Positions 1-5,543 of a stretch of 9,085 nucleotides of DNA are shown here, one piece after another. Position 1 is the stretch's first letter. Each line of letters opens with the position of its first letter. Source of the stretch: an uncultured Oscillospiraceae bacterium (GTDB lineage: Bacteria; Bacillota; Clostridia; Oscillospirales; Oscillospiraceae). Location of the stretch: assembly GCA_934515035.1 (NCBI GenBank), contig CAKSXP010000059.1:1-9085 (forward strand), given 5' to 3'. Below the pieces are notes generated by a model, which ran no database searches, was not told the DNA's origin, and saw only the letters and a program-made list of their open reading frames with translations. Position numbers and translations under genes: made by a program.

Positions 1-23
1 TTTCTGCACGAGCAGAAAAGTGA

Positions 24-180
24 CCCCCTGCGGAGCAGACGCACGCTGGATGCCATCCAGATTAAAAACTAAAAGATAAAGTGCGCAAGAAAAGTACCTC
101 TCCGAAGGAGACCCAGCTTGGTAAAGCTTAAAGTTAAAACAGAAAGAAAAAGATAAAGAAAAGCTCCCCCTGCGGAGCAG
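24..180. repeat. exact 15-bp direct repeat, two copies
   Basis: CCCCCTGCGGAGCAG occurs at 24-38 and again, identically, at 166-180. The flanks of the two copies differ. In the second copy the repeat forms part of a hairpin (GCTCC ... GGAGC, 163-178); in the first, the preceding bases do not allow the same stem. A shared 15-mer 142 bp apart in a non-coding stretch is unlikely by chance and points to a dispersed repeat family or a small duplication. Confidence 0.55.
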
Positions 181-190
181 CTCTTTCTTT
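155..190 (+). terminator. possible stem-loop terminator of an upstream gene
   Basis: AAAGAAA plus AGCT (155-165) can pair with AGCT and TTTCTTT (179-182 and 184-190) with one bulged C at 183, closing a GC-rich loop. The right arm is T-rich, as expected for an intrinsic terminator reading rightward. The stem is not perfect, the T-run is interrupted by C, and no upstream gene is confirmed, so this is tentative. An alternative inner stem (163-167 with 174-178) competes with it. Confidence 0.25.
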
Positions 191-210
191 GCCTGCCAGC
201 GCAAAAAAGC

Positions 211-244
211 AAAAAAACAGCCTCATGCTCCCATGACGCTGTTT
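211..244 (-). terminator. rho-independent terminator of the ribbon-helix-helix gene
   Basis: Read on the minus strand, AACAGC pairs perfectly with GCTGTT. An inner GTCATG/CATGAG stem with one mismatch and a short GGAG loop sits inside it, and the hairpin is followed directly by seven T residues. It begins 16 bases past the stop codon of the minus-strand gene at 261-425, which it would terminate. Confidence 0.75.
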
Positions 245-260
245 CTTATAAGTTATAAGG

Positions 261-425
261 TTATTTAAGCTCGATCTTGCCGTGGAGCTTTTCGTATTCA
301 GCAATGCAGTCGCGTATCAGGATCAGTATCTGTCCATTGGCGGAACGGCCCTCGTAATCCGCAACGACATGGAGTCTATCCAGCATCTCGCTGTCGATGC
401 GTATGGATAAGCTCTTTGTGGCCAT
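261..425 (-). CDS. Arc-type ribbon-helix-helix DNA-binding protein, 54 aa
   Basis: This small gene encodes a 54-residue protein with the layout of MetJ/Arc ribbon-helix-helix regulators. A short beta strand near the N-terminus (KSLSIRID, residues 4-11) would insert into the DNA major groove as a dimer. It is followed by helix A (about 12-25) and, after the turn EGRSANGQI (25-33), by helix B (about 29-47). That turn closely matches the NGRSVNSEI turn of phage P22 Arc. The tail is basic/acidic and ends IELK. The ATG is preceded by GGAGTG with 5-bp spacing, which fixes the start, and an intrinsic terminator follows. It is transcribed away from the small gene at 538-699 and shares its control region, so it may regulate itself and its neighbour; the operator is not known. 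An antitoxin role is possible but no toxin-like partner overlaps it. The fold assignment is firm, the target unknown. Confidence 0.85.
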   Translation of the reverse strand: MATKSLSIRIDSEMLDRLHVVADYEGRSANGQILILIRDCIAEYEKLHGKIELK

Positions 426-462
426 ATAATCACTCCAATATAAACAGATTATAGATTTATTT

Positions 463-517
463 TAGGCGCAAATTATACTGAAATGTGTCAATTGAATGTA
501 AAATAGGCTCAAAATAT
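463..517. promoter_or_regulatory. paired direct repeats in the divergent control region
   Basis: TAGGCGCAAATTAT (463-476) and TAGGCTCAAAATAT (504-517) match at 12 of 14 positions and start 41 bp apart, close to four helical turns. They lie between two divergent genes, one of which encodes a DNA-binding protein, and overlap the candidate promoter elements on both strands. They are reasonable operator candidates for the ribbon-helix-helix protein, but this is an inference from position and repetition only. Confidence 0.4.
472..501 (-). promoter_or_regulatory. putative sigma-A promoter of the ribbon-helix-helix gene
   Basis: On the minus strand TTACAT (496-501) and a consensus TATAAT (472-477) are separated by 18 bp, about 46 bases upstream of the ATG at 425. 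A consensus TTGACA (486-491) is also present, but at only 8 bp from this -10 it does not fit the usual spacing. Confidence 0.45.
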
Positions 518-537
518 GTCTAATTTGGGTGAACATC

Positions 538-699
538 ATGGCCGACTATAAGGAAATGTATCTCAAAATGATGCGCGCGGCGGAAACGGCGATGGCCGTT
601 CTGATCGAGGCGCAGCGTGAATGCGAGGAGATGTACCTCAATTCCCCGGAGCAGGAGCCGAAGCTGATAGTGCTGGAGCGCTCTCCCGCGGAGGATTGA
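538..699 (+). CDS. small acidic helical protein, 53 aa, unknown function
   Basis: This is a 53-residue protein beginning MADYKEMYLKMMRAAE. Residues 3-35 look like one long amphipathic helix rich in Met, Ala and Glu with a single Cys at 29; the C-terminal part (36-53) is acidic, proline-containing and likely extended. There is no signal peptide or membrane segment. GGGTGA at 527-532, five bases before the ATG, is a moderate ribosome-binding site, and codon choice (GCG, CTG, GAG) matches the neighbouring genes. A longer antisense frame over the same bases has no ribosome-binding site and a low-complexity Arg/His-rich product, so I prefer this one. I believe similar small proteins with a DYKEMYLKM-like start occur in other gut Clostridia, but that is recollection and no function is known to me. 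It sits head-to-head with the ribbon-helix-helix gene, 112 bp away, suggesting a paired module. Confidence 0.75.
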   Translation: MADYKEMYLKMMRAAETAMAVLIEAQRECEEMYLNSPEQEPKLIVLERSPAED

Positions 700-726
700 C
701 GCGCCCCACGCCGCCATTTTTTATTG

Positions 727-755
727 TTTACAAAACTAAATACTTGTTGTAAAAT
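727..755 (+). promoter_or_regulatory. promoter of the EamA transporter gene, overlapped by an inverted repeat
   Basis: TTTACA (727-732) and TAAAAT (750-755) are separated by exactly 17 bp, a good sigma-A promoter in an AT-rich gap. A perfect 7-bp inverted repeat, TTTACAA (727-733) and TTGTAAA (747-753), separated by 13 bp, covers the -35 to the -10. Its centre-to-centre distance of 20 bp suits a dimeric repressor, so it is a candidate operator. The leader also holds a small GGCCG-AAA-CGGCC hairpin at 766-778. Confidence 0.55.
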
Positions 756-808
756 TATCGCGTCCGGCCGAAACGGCCAGAAAAAACAGGAGAGGAAAGA
801 GTTTTTTT

Positions 809-1720
809 ATGTGGTTTTGGTTTGCGGTGATCGCGCTTCTGTGCTGGAGCGGTTCCGATCTTTTTTCAAAGATCGGCTGCCAGGACGGAAAAGACAAATA
901 CAGCCATCTGAAGATGGTGACGGCGGTCGGCGTCGTAATGGGCCTGCACGCCGCCTATGAGATCTTTATCGGCGGAGTCGAGATATCCTGGGATGTTATA
1001 CTGACCTATCTGCCGGTGTCGTTTCTCTACATCGCGTCGATGGCTATCGGATATTTCGGCCTGCGGTATATCGAGCTTTCGATATCCTCGCCGATATGCA
1101 ACAGCTCCGGCGCCATTGTGGCCGTGCTGACGCTCATCACCGTCGGCATCGGCGACGATCTGCCGCCGCTGGCACTCGTCGCGGTCGCGCTCGTCTGCTT
1201 CGGCGTTATCTGCCTCGGCATAACGGAGGCCAACGAGGACGAGGAACTGCGCCGCGCGCGTCAGGACGCCTCCAATCATCATTACGCCAAGAGCTGGATC
1301 GCCATACTTATCCCGATCATCTATTGCCTGCTCGACGCGCTGGGCACCTTTGCCGACAGCCGCGTTCTGGAGGTCCTCAACGAGGACAGCTGCAACGTCG
1401 CCTATGAGCTGACGTTCCTTGCCGTCGGCATCATCAGCTTTATCTATGTCGCCGTCATCAAAAAGCAGCGCTTCGTCTTCAGGCAGGAGGCTCCGAAATA
1501 CACCGGCGCCATATTCGAGACGATTGGTCAGTTCTTCTATATCTATGCGCTTGCGGACACCGATCATGTCGCCTTTGCCGCGCCGATCATCTCGTCCTAC
1601 TGCGTAGCTTCCGTTCTGTGGAGCCGCATCTTCCTGAAGGAAAAGCTCTCAAAGAAGCACTATCTTTCCATCGCGATAGTCATCGCCGGTATCGTCATAA
1701 TGGGAATACTGGATATCTGA
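809..1720 (+). CDS. EamA/DMT-superfamily membrane transporter, 303 aa
   Basis: This is a polytopic inner-membrane protein of about ten predicted helices (roughly residues 2-16, 35-54, 63-84, 96-113, 120-138, 162-182, 197-217, 231-248, 255-274 and 284-300), the 5+5 arrangement and near-300-residue length of the drug/metabolite transporter superfamily. A charged cytoplasmic loop at 139-160 (EANEDEELRRAR) joins the two halves. The C-terminal half has the usual EamA ending: a Pro/Ser-rich helix (255-274), then FLKEKLSKKHYLS, then a terminal hydrophobic helix. Proteins of this fold export or import metabolites such as amino acids or nucleotides; the substrate cannot be read from sequence. The ATG follows AGGAGAGG (788-795) at a long 13-bp spacing across a seven-T run, with GGAAAG somewhat nearer. 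It is monocistronic: its own promoter lies upstream and a strong terminator follows. Confidence 0.88.
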   Translation: MWFWFAVIALLCWSGSDLFSKIGCQDGKDKYSHLKMVTAVGVVMGLHAAYEIFIGGVEISWDVILTYLPVSFLYIASMAIGYFGLRYIELSISSPICNSSGAIVAVLTLITVGIGDDLPPLALVAVALVCFGVICLGITEANEDEELRRARQDASNHHYAKSWIAILIPIIYCLLDALGTFADSRVLEVLNEDSCNVAYELTFLAVGIISFIYVAVIKKQRFVFRQEAPKYTGAIFETIGQFFYIYALADTDHVAFAAPIISSYCVASVLWSRIFLKEKLSKKHYLSIAIVIAGIVIMGILDI

Positions 1721-1735
1721 TGCAGCACAGCACAT

Positions 1736-1783
1736 ACAATAGCGCCCTTCGCCGAAAACGGCGGAGGGCGCTATTGTTTTTTT
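1736..1783 (+). terminator. strong rho-independent terminator after the EamA transporter gene
   Basis: A 19-bp stem with one T-G wobble (arms 1736-1754 and 1759-1777) is closed by an AAAA loop and followed by a run of seven T (1777-1783). It lies 15 bases past the stop codon at 1720. The minus-strand side has no T-run, so it acts on plus-strand transcripts only and insulates spoIIID from the transporter gene. Confidence 0.93.
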
Positions 1784-1813
1784 CACGTTTTGCCCGCCGG
1801 GAGGATAAACCGA

Positions 1814-1843
1814 ACATAAAGCGCCGTGCCGGACGCATATATT
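1814..1843 (+). promoter_or_regulatory. possible sigma-E-type promoter of spoIIID
   Basis: ACATAAA (1814-1820), 15 bp, then CATATATT (1836-1843) resembles the mother-cell sigma-E pattern (-35 ATA core, -10 CATACAAT; six of eight -10 positions match). A second -10-like CATACA follows at 1844-1849 but lacks a -35 at proper spacing. In Bacillus, spoIIID is known to be transcribed by sigma-E, which supports the reading; the match itself is moderate. Confidence 0.35.
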
Positions 1844-1873
1844 CATACAGAATTATCGTTTGGAGTGGTGCAT

Positions 1874-2122
1874 TTGAAAACCGATATCGAACGGCGAGCC
1901 ATTGAGCTGGCGGAGTACATCATAGAAAACAAAACGACCGTCCGCGCCGCCGCCAAAAAATACGGCGTTAGCAAAAGCACTGTACATAAGGACATGACGG
2001 ACAGACTTCGCTCGATAGACAGGACCCTGTATACGCAGGTCCGGCAGGTGCTGGAGACCAACAAGGCGGAGCGTCATCTGCGCGGCGGCGCGGCAACGCG
2101 CAGAAAGTACAAAGGGGGCTGA
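1874..2122 (+). CDS. spoIIID: sporulation transcriptional regulator SpoIIID, 82 aa
   Basis: SpoIIID is the small DNA-binding protein that activates and represses mother-cell genes during sporulation between the sigma-E and sigma-K stages. The sequence matches the family along its length: an N-terminal helix (IERRAIELAEYIIEN), a helix-turn-helix (about residues 22-45) containing the family signature GVSKSTVHKD at 31-40, and the basic C-terminal segment RHLRGGAATRRKYK (67-80), which in the Bacillus protein also contacts DNA. I chose the TTG at 1874 because GGAG (1862-1865) lies 8 bp upstream and the resulting start, MKTDIE, aligns with known family N-termini. An upstream in-frame ATG at 1826 would add 16 residues foreign to the family and put the ribosome-binding site inside the gene. 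The length of 82 is slightly short of the Bacillus form (93). It marks the organism as an endospore former. It is alone here rather than beside an mreB-type gene. Confidence 0.95.
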   Translation: MKTDIERRAIELAEYIIENKTTVRAAAKKYGVSKSTVHKDMTDRLRSIDRTLYTQVRQVLETNKAERHLRGGAATRRKYKGG

Positions 2123-2149
2123 GCGCGCCTTTCGCAGACGAAGTATTTG

Positions 2150-2178
2150 TTGATTTTTCGCTCCGTCCATGATAAAAT
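2150..2178 (+). promoter_or_regulatory. putative sigma-A promoter of the moxR operon
   Basis: TTGATT (2150-2155) and TAAAAT (2173-2178) are separated by exactly 17 bp, giving a leader of about 35-40 bases before the ATG at 2222. No clear terminator is visible after spoIIID (stop at 2122), so read-through from spoIIID into this operon is also possible. Confidence 0.55.
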
Positions 2179-2221
2179 TTTCCTGATAAACGTCGGCTTC
2201 GACGCATACAGGAGAAAGAGT

Positions 2222-3163
2222 ATGGATATATCTTTATTTGAATCTTACAGAGACAGGATCCTGGACAATTGCAAAAAAGTTATTCTGGGCAAGGATGAGG
2301 CCATACTGCGCGTCCTTGCCTGCTTTATTTGTTCGGGGCATATTCTGCTCGAGGATGTGCCGGGAACGGGCAAGACGATGCTGCTGCGCGCCTTTGCAAA
2401 ATCGGTCGGCGGTGATTTCCGCCGCGTTCAGTTCACGCCCGACCTGCTGCCGAGCGACCTGACCGGCATCAACTTCTACAACATGAAAACCGGGGAATTT
2501 GAGTTCCGGAAAGGCCCCGTGTTCTCCCAGATCATCCTCGCGGACGAGATCAACCGCGCCACCCCGCGCACCCAGGCCAGCCTGCTCGAGGCAATGGAGG
2601 AAAAACAGGTCTCCGTCGACGGCGTTACCTACCGGATGGCGGAGCCTTTCATGGTCATGGCTACCCAGAACCCGCTCGAGAGCTACGGCACCTTCCCGCT
2701 GCCGGAGGCACAGATCGACCGCTTCTTCATGCGGCTCAGCCTTGGCTATATGACGCGGGAGGAGGAGCTTGCGGTCATCGCGCGGCGTCCGTCGTCCGAT
2801 ATCGTGAACTCGCTTCAGTGCGTCGTAACGCCGGAGGAAACGCAGCAGCTCAAGCGTCTGCGCGCCGAGGTCGAGGTCTCGCGGGATGTCGCGGAATACA
2901 TAATGGACATCATCACCGCCACGCGCTCGGATGCGTCGCTGGGCTGCGGCGTTTCCACCCGCGGCGGCATCGCGCTGTATCAGGCGGCGCAGGCAACGGC
3001 CGCCCTGCGCGGGCGCGGCTATGTTATACCCGAGGACGTGCGCGACCTCGCCCCCGCCGTTCTGGCCCACCGCATCGGCGGCGGAACGACCTCCAAAAAG
3101 GACAGCGAGGACTATATCACCCGCCTGCTCGCCGCGGTCAGAATACCGCTGGAGGAAGTATGA
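2222..3163 (+). CDS. MoxR-family AAA+ ATPase, 313 aa
   Basis: This is a cytoplasmic ATPase of the MoxR branch of AAA+ proteins, which act as chaperones in assembling or activating partner complexes, typically with a DUF58/VWA partner encoded next door. Visible motifs in order are Walker A DVPGTGKT (45-52), the MoxR-typical QFTPDLLPSDLTG (70-82), Walker B IILADEINRA (104-113), sensor 1 MATQNP (146-151), and the arginine-finger region GTFPLPEAQIDRFFMR (156-171). The C-terminal lid carries the sensor-2 STRGG. All catalytic residues are present and the length is normal for the family. The ATG at 2222 follows AGGAG (2209-2213) at 8-bp spacing; an in-frame ATG at 2147 lies upstream of the promoter's -35 element and is unlikely. 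Its stop overlaps the next gene by ATGA, so the two are translationally coupled. The substrate complex is unknown. Confidence 0.95.
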   Translation: MDISLFESYRDRILDNCKKVILGKDEAILRVLACFICSGHILLEDVPGTGKTMLLRAFAKSVGGDFRRVQFTPDLLPSDLTGINFYNMKTGEFEFRKGPVFSQIILADEINRATPRTQASLLEAMEEKQVSVDGVTYRMAEPFMVMATQNPLESYGTFPLPEAQIDRFFMRLSLGYMTREEELAVIARRPSSDIVNSLQCVVTPEETQQLKRLRAEVEVSRDVAEYIMDIITATRSDASLGCGVSTRGGIALYQAAQATAALRGRGYVIPEDVRDLAPAVLAHRIGGGTTSKKDSEDYITRLLAAVRIPLEEV

Positions 3164-4236
3164 GCTTTCTGTATCTGCTGCTTCTGCTGGTCCTCGGCCT
3201 GCTTCTGGAGCATCTGAGCCGGAAGCACTGTCTTGACAAGCTGAGCTATGACCTGCGTCTGAGCGGCACTCTGGTCGAGTGCGGCGAGCGGTTCGAGATG
3301 ATATCCTCCGTCACCAACGGAAAAAGACTGCCGGTAATGTATCTGCGCATTTCGGAGGACGTCCCCCCGGCGCTGTCGGCGGAGCTTGAGGGCTCCGGCA
3401 TTTCCCGGCAGGAACGCCAGGTCGCGGGCGTCAACTCCATATCGACTCTGAACCGGACGATGTTCATCATGCCGCGGCGGCGGGCTGAGCGCAGGATCGG
3501 CGTCTCGATCCCGGCGCGCGGGCGCTATGTTTTCCGCGGCGCGACGCTCACGGCCGGGGATCTGCTGGGTCTGCACGAAGAGAGCACGGAGGCGGGACTG
3601 ACACGCGAGGTCGTCGTATACCCGAAGCGGATCAGCGTGCCGTCGGACGACGCCTTCGGCAGCTATCTCGGCGACGTATCCGTGCGCCGGTATATCCTCA
3701 GCGACCCGATTTTGACAGTCGGCTTCCGCGAATATACGGGCAGAGAACCGCAGCGCGACATTTCCTGGCCGCGCTCTCTGCGCGATAACCGGCTGATGGT
3801 AAAGCAGTATGACTACACCGCGGAGCCATCGGCCACGGTGCTGCTCAATATAGACGGCGGTTCACATGAACAGATCGAGCGCTGCTACAGCCTTGCGCGC
3901 AGCGTCTGCGAAGAGCTGGAGGAAAAGCACATCAGCTACGGCTTTCTTACAAACGCCTGCACCTCCGGAGCCGTAGGTATGTGGACCTGTCTCGGCGACG
4001 GGACCGGCCGCAAACATCTTATGACGATTCTCGAGGGGCTGGGGCGCGCGCTGTATGAGCCGGTGTTCAGCTTTGAAAGGCTCCTCTCCGACGCCGCGAA
4101 GGGCATGGACGATCAGCGCGCGTTCATACTCGTGACGCCGGTCTATGACCGCGCGGCGCAGAACATGGTAAGGCGGTTCGAGTCGCGCGTCGGACAGCGC
4201 GTGTTTGCCGTTGAAGCCGGGGAGGATGCAAAATGA
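3160..4236 (+). CDS. DUF58 domain-containing protein, 358 aa
   Basis: This is a membrane-anchored protein of the DUF58 family, regular partners of MoxR ATPases. One N-terminal hydrophobic helix (residues 2-19) tethers it. A beta-rich segment follows (about 28-135), including RGRYVFRGATLTAGDLLGL (120-138). The diagnostic DUF58 block is FREYTGREPQRDISW (189-203), leading on to LMVKQYD (212-218). Past it lies a VWA-like alpha/beta region (225-350), where the metal-site motif DxSxS of classical VWA domains is replaced by NIDGGSHE (230-237); whether metal binding persists is uncertain. The ATG overlaps the moxR stop by four bases, with GGAGG (3151-3155) just upstream inside moxR. The same frame is open further upstream into moxR, but that part is only an overlapping shadow. 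The family is thought to work with MoxR in envelope-related complexes; its precise role here is not known. Confidence 0.9.
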   Translation: MSFLYLLLLLVLGLLLEHLSRKHCLDKLSYDLRLSGTLVECGERFEMISSVTNGKRLPVMYLRISEDVPPALSAELEGSGISRQERQVAGVNSISTLNRTMFIMPRRRAERRIGVSIPARGRYVFRGATLTAGDLLGLHEESTEAGLTREVVVYPKRISVPSDDAFGSYLGDVSVRRYILSDPILTVGFREYTGREPQRDISWPRSLRDNRLMVKQYDYTAEPSATVLLNIDGGSHEQIERCYSLARSVCEELEEKHISYGFLTNACTSGAVGMWTCLGDGTGRKHLMTILEGLGRALYEPVFSFERLLSDAAKGMDDQRAFILVTPVYDRAAQNMVRRFESRVGQRVFAVEAGEDAK

Positions 4237-5438
4237 GCTTTGTCGATATTTCGGGGCTTTGCAGCGAGCTTTGCCTCTATATGGCCTCCGTGGGCTATCT
4301 TGTCTCCCTCTTCGGCGAAACTCGTGCTCCGCTGTGGTATTTCGGGGTGTTTTTCGTCTGCGGACTGCTCTGCGCGCTTTTAAGAAACAAAAAGGGCTTC
4401 CTGCGGTTCGTTCCGCTCGTCGTGCTCGCGGCGGCCTTTCCCGGCGCGGACAGCGCGGCGGCGGTCATCCTTCCCATACCCGCGGTATTCCTGCTCGCGC
4501 TCAAGGCAAAAAACCGGGTGTGGCTCGCCGATTATGACCGCACGAAGTCGCTGTCCAGCTTCGGCTTTGTCGTGCTCCCGGTGGACATTTTCGCCGCTTT
4601 CGTCATCTCCGCCTTCGAGAAAATGGCCGCCCGTGCGCTGCCGTTTTTTATTGTATGGATGCTTCTGAGCATTTTGAATCTCCGTATGCTGAGAAGCCCT
4701 TCCGTGATGAACGCGAAAACGCGCACGCTGAACGTGCTGCTCGTCCTGCTGATAGCTCTGGCCGGTTTCGGCCTGAGCCGCGATGCCTGCGTCAAAGCGG
4801 CGCTTTCCGCGGCATCCGCCGTATATACCTATGCCGTCATGCCGGTCATTCTGGCCGTTATAATAATAGTATCGGCGCTCCCCGTGCTGTTCGCGTGGCT
4901 TCTGTCCCTTCTCAGCCGGCTGTTCGGCGGCAACTCCGGAACGGGCGAGTCCCCCATGCTCGAGGAAAATATGGAGGCCATCTATAACACGATAGAGCAG
5001 GCGGAGACTCCGGAGTGGCTCATCTGGCTCGCGGCGGCGCTGGGCGCGGCGGCTTTTGTTTTTGCCGTATGCGCGGTCATCCGCCGTCTTGTCGGAAGAT
5101 CCGGCCCCGCCGTCCGCGCGCCGGAGCAGCCGGGTCATGCCGCGGCGGCTGTAGAGAGCGTGCCCCGCCGCCTCAGGCGCTTCGGAAAAGCTCCGGCGGA
5201 CGTCGTCAGAAACAGCTATCGTAAATACCTTGTTCTCTGCGGAAAACGCGGTATCCCCGTTGACGGCAGCGCCGCGAGCGACGATATCTGCCGCATGTCG
5301 GAGAGCCTGCATCCCGGAAGCGGCGCGGAGGAGCTGCGCGAGCTCTGGCTTCCGGCGCGCTTTTCGGGGGGACCAGTCAGTCAGGACGATGCCAGGGCCG
5401 CAAAGCAGGCCCTGAAAGATATTGGCAGGCAGTTGTGA
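4233..5438 (+). CDS. polytopic membrane protein with DUF4129-like C-terminal domain, 401 aa
   Basis: This is the third gene of the moxR operon, overlapping the DUF58 gene by ATGA, with GGAGG (4221-4225) at 7-bp spacing. The protein has about eight or nine hydrophobic segments (roughly 11-27, 33-50, 56-70, 75-90, 107-127, 133-150, 165-181, 198-226 and 262-284). There is an acidic extracytoplasmic stretch before the last helix (233-260) and a basic, Pro/Ala-rich linker (285-320). A cytoplasmic C-terminal domain follows (322-400). There VRNSYRKYLVLCGKRGIP and LRELWLPARFSG resemble the Y...L...G and Y..ARYG-type features of DUF4129, the tail domain of TgpA-like transglutaminase proteins. The transglutaminase core with its Cys-His-Asp triad, usual between the last two membrane segments in that family, is missing: only about 30 residues are there. 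It may be a scaffold or degenerate form. The domain call is moderately sure, the gene itself certain. Confidence 0.82.
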   Translation: MSFVDISGLCSELCLYMASVGYLVSLFGETRAPLWYFGVFFVCGLLCALLRNKKGFLRFVPLVVLAAAFPGADSAAAVILPIPAVFLLALKAKNRVWLADYDRTKSLSSFGFVVLPVDIFAAFVISAFEKMAARALPFFIVWMLLSILNLRMLRSPSVMNAKTRTLNVLLVLLIALAGFGLSRDACVKAALSAASAVYTYAVMPVILAVIIIVSALPVLFAWLLSLLSRLFGGNSGTGESPMLEENMEAIYNTIEQAETPEWLIWLAAALGAAAFVFAVCAVIRRLVGRSGPAVRAPEQPGHAAAAVESVPRRLRRFGKAPADVVRNSYRKYLVLCGKRGIPVDGSAASDDICRMSESLHPGSGAEELRELWLPARFSGGPVSQDDARAAKQALKDIGRQL

Positions 5439-5476
5439 CAATGCGCAATTTTCTCTTTCTTACAAAGCTAATATAG

Positions 5477-5505
5477 TTGAAAATGACGAAGAATTGTTGT
5501 AATAT
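5477..5505 (+). promoter_or_regulatory. sigma-A promoter of the beta-helix gene
   Basis: TTGAAA (5477-5482) and TAATAT (5500-5505) are separated by exactly 17 bp, in an AT-rich gap after the operon. The leader is about 30 bases. The bases before the -10, TTGTTG, are the same as before the -10 at 750. No clear terminator separates this gene from the preceding operon, so some read-through is possible. Confidence 0.65.
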
Positions 5506-5543
5506 TCTTTATATAACTAATTAATTGTTACGGAGGGAAGCAT

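Larger units (their letters stand above)
1..210. other. hairpin-rich, A-rich left-edge region without a confirmed gene
   Basis: This stretch holds a string of short perfect inverted repeats separated by A-rich spacers: 1-18 (7-bp stem, 4-nt loop), 46-60 (6-bp stem, loop GCC), 99-111 (5-bp stem, loop GAA), 115-128 (5-bp stem, 4-nt loop) and 163-178 (5-bp stem, 6-nt loop). A reading frame open from the left edge runs through 1-72 and ends at TAA (70-72). Its 23 codons are mostly GC-ending and could be the tail of a plus-strand gene cut by the window edge, but nothing in it is recognisable and it overlaps the repeats. I call no gene here. The density of small stems suggests a degenerate repeat element or a structured transcript tail. 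Confidence 0.4.

Noticed and set aside
1..200. CRISPR array
   Set aside because: Only one 15-bp sequence repeats, twice, 142 bp apart; the hairpins differ in sequence and there are no regular spacers or cas genes.
261..699. Toxin-antitoxin pair
   Set aside because: The ribbon-helix-helix protein could be an antitoxin, but the genes are divergent rather than overlapping or in tandem, and the 53-aa partner is acidic without features of RelE/ParE or PIN toxins.
520..717. 65-codon minus-strand frame over the 53-aa plus-strand gene
   Set aside because: No ribosome-binding site, low-complexity Arg/His/Leu product, and it would start beside the terminator-free transporter promoter; the plus frame has better start signals.
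866..1567. Long minus-strand reading frame opposite the EamA transporter gene
   Set aside because: It lies wholly inside a confident membrane-protein gene, has no ribosome-binding site, and its product is a charge-rich, repeat-free mirror typical of antisense frames in GC-biased coding DNA.
1826..1873. Upstream ATG as the start of spoIIID
   Set aside because: The 16 extra residues do not resemble the family N-terminus, and the GGAG ribosome-binding site lies within them; TTG at 1874 is properly spaced.
2147..2221. 25-residue N-terminal extension of the MoxR ATPase
   Set aside because: It begins upstream of the likely -35 element and lacks a ribosome-binding site, whereas AGGAG is well spaced before 2222.
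4380..5441. 353-codon minus-strand frame opposite the DUF4129-like membrane protein gene
   Set aside because: Arg/Gln/His-rich product without domains; the plus-strand gene has operon overlap and ribosome-binding site support.
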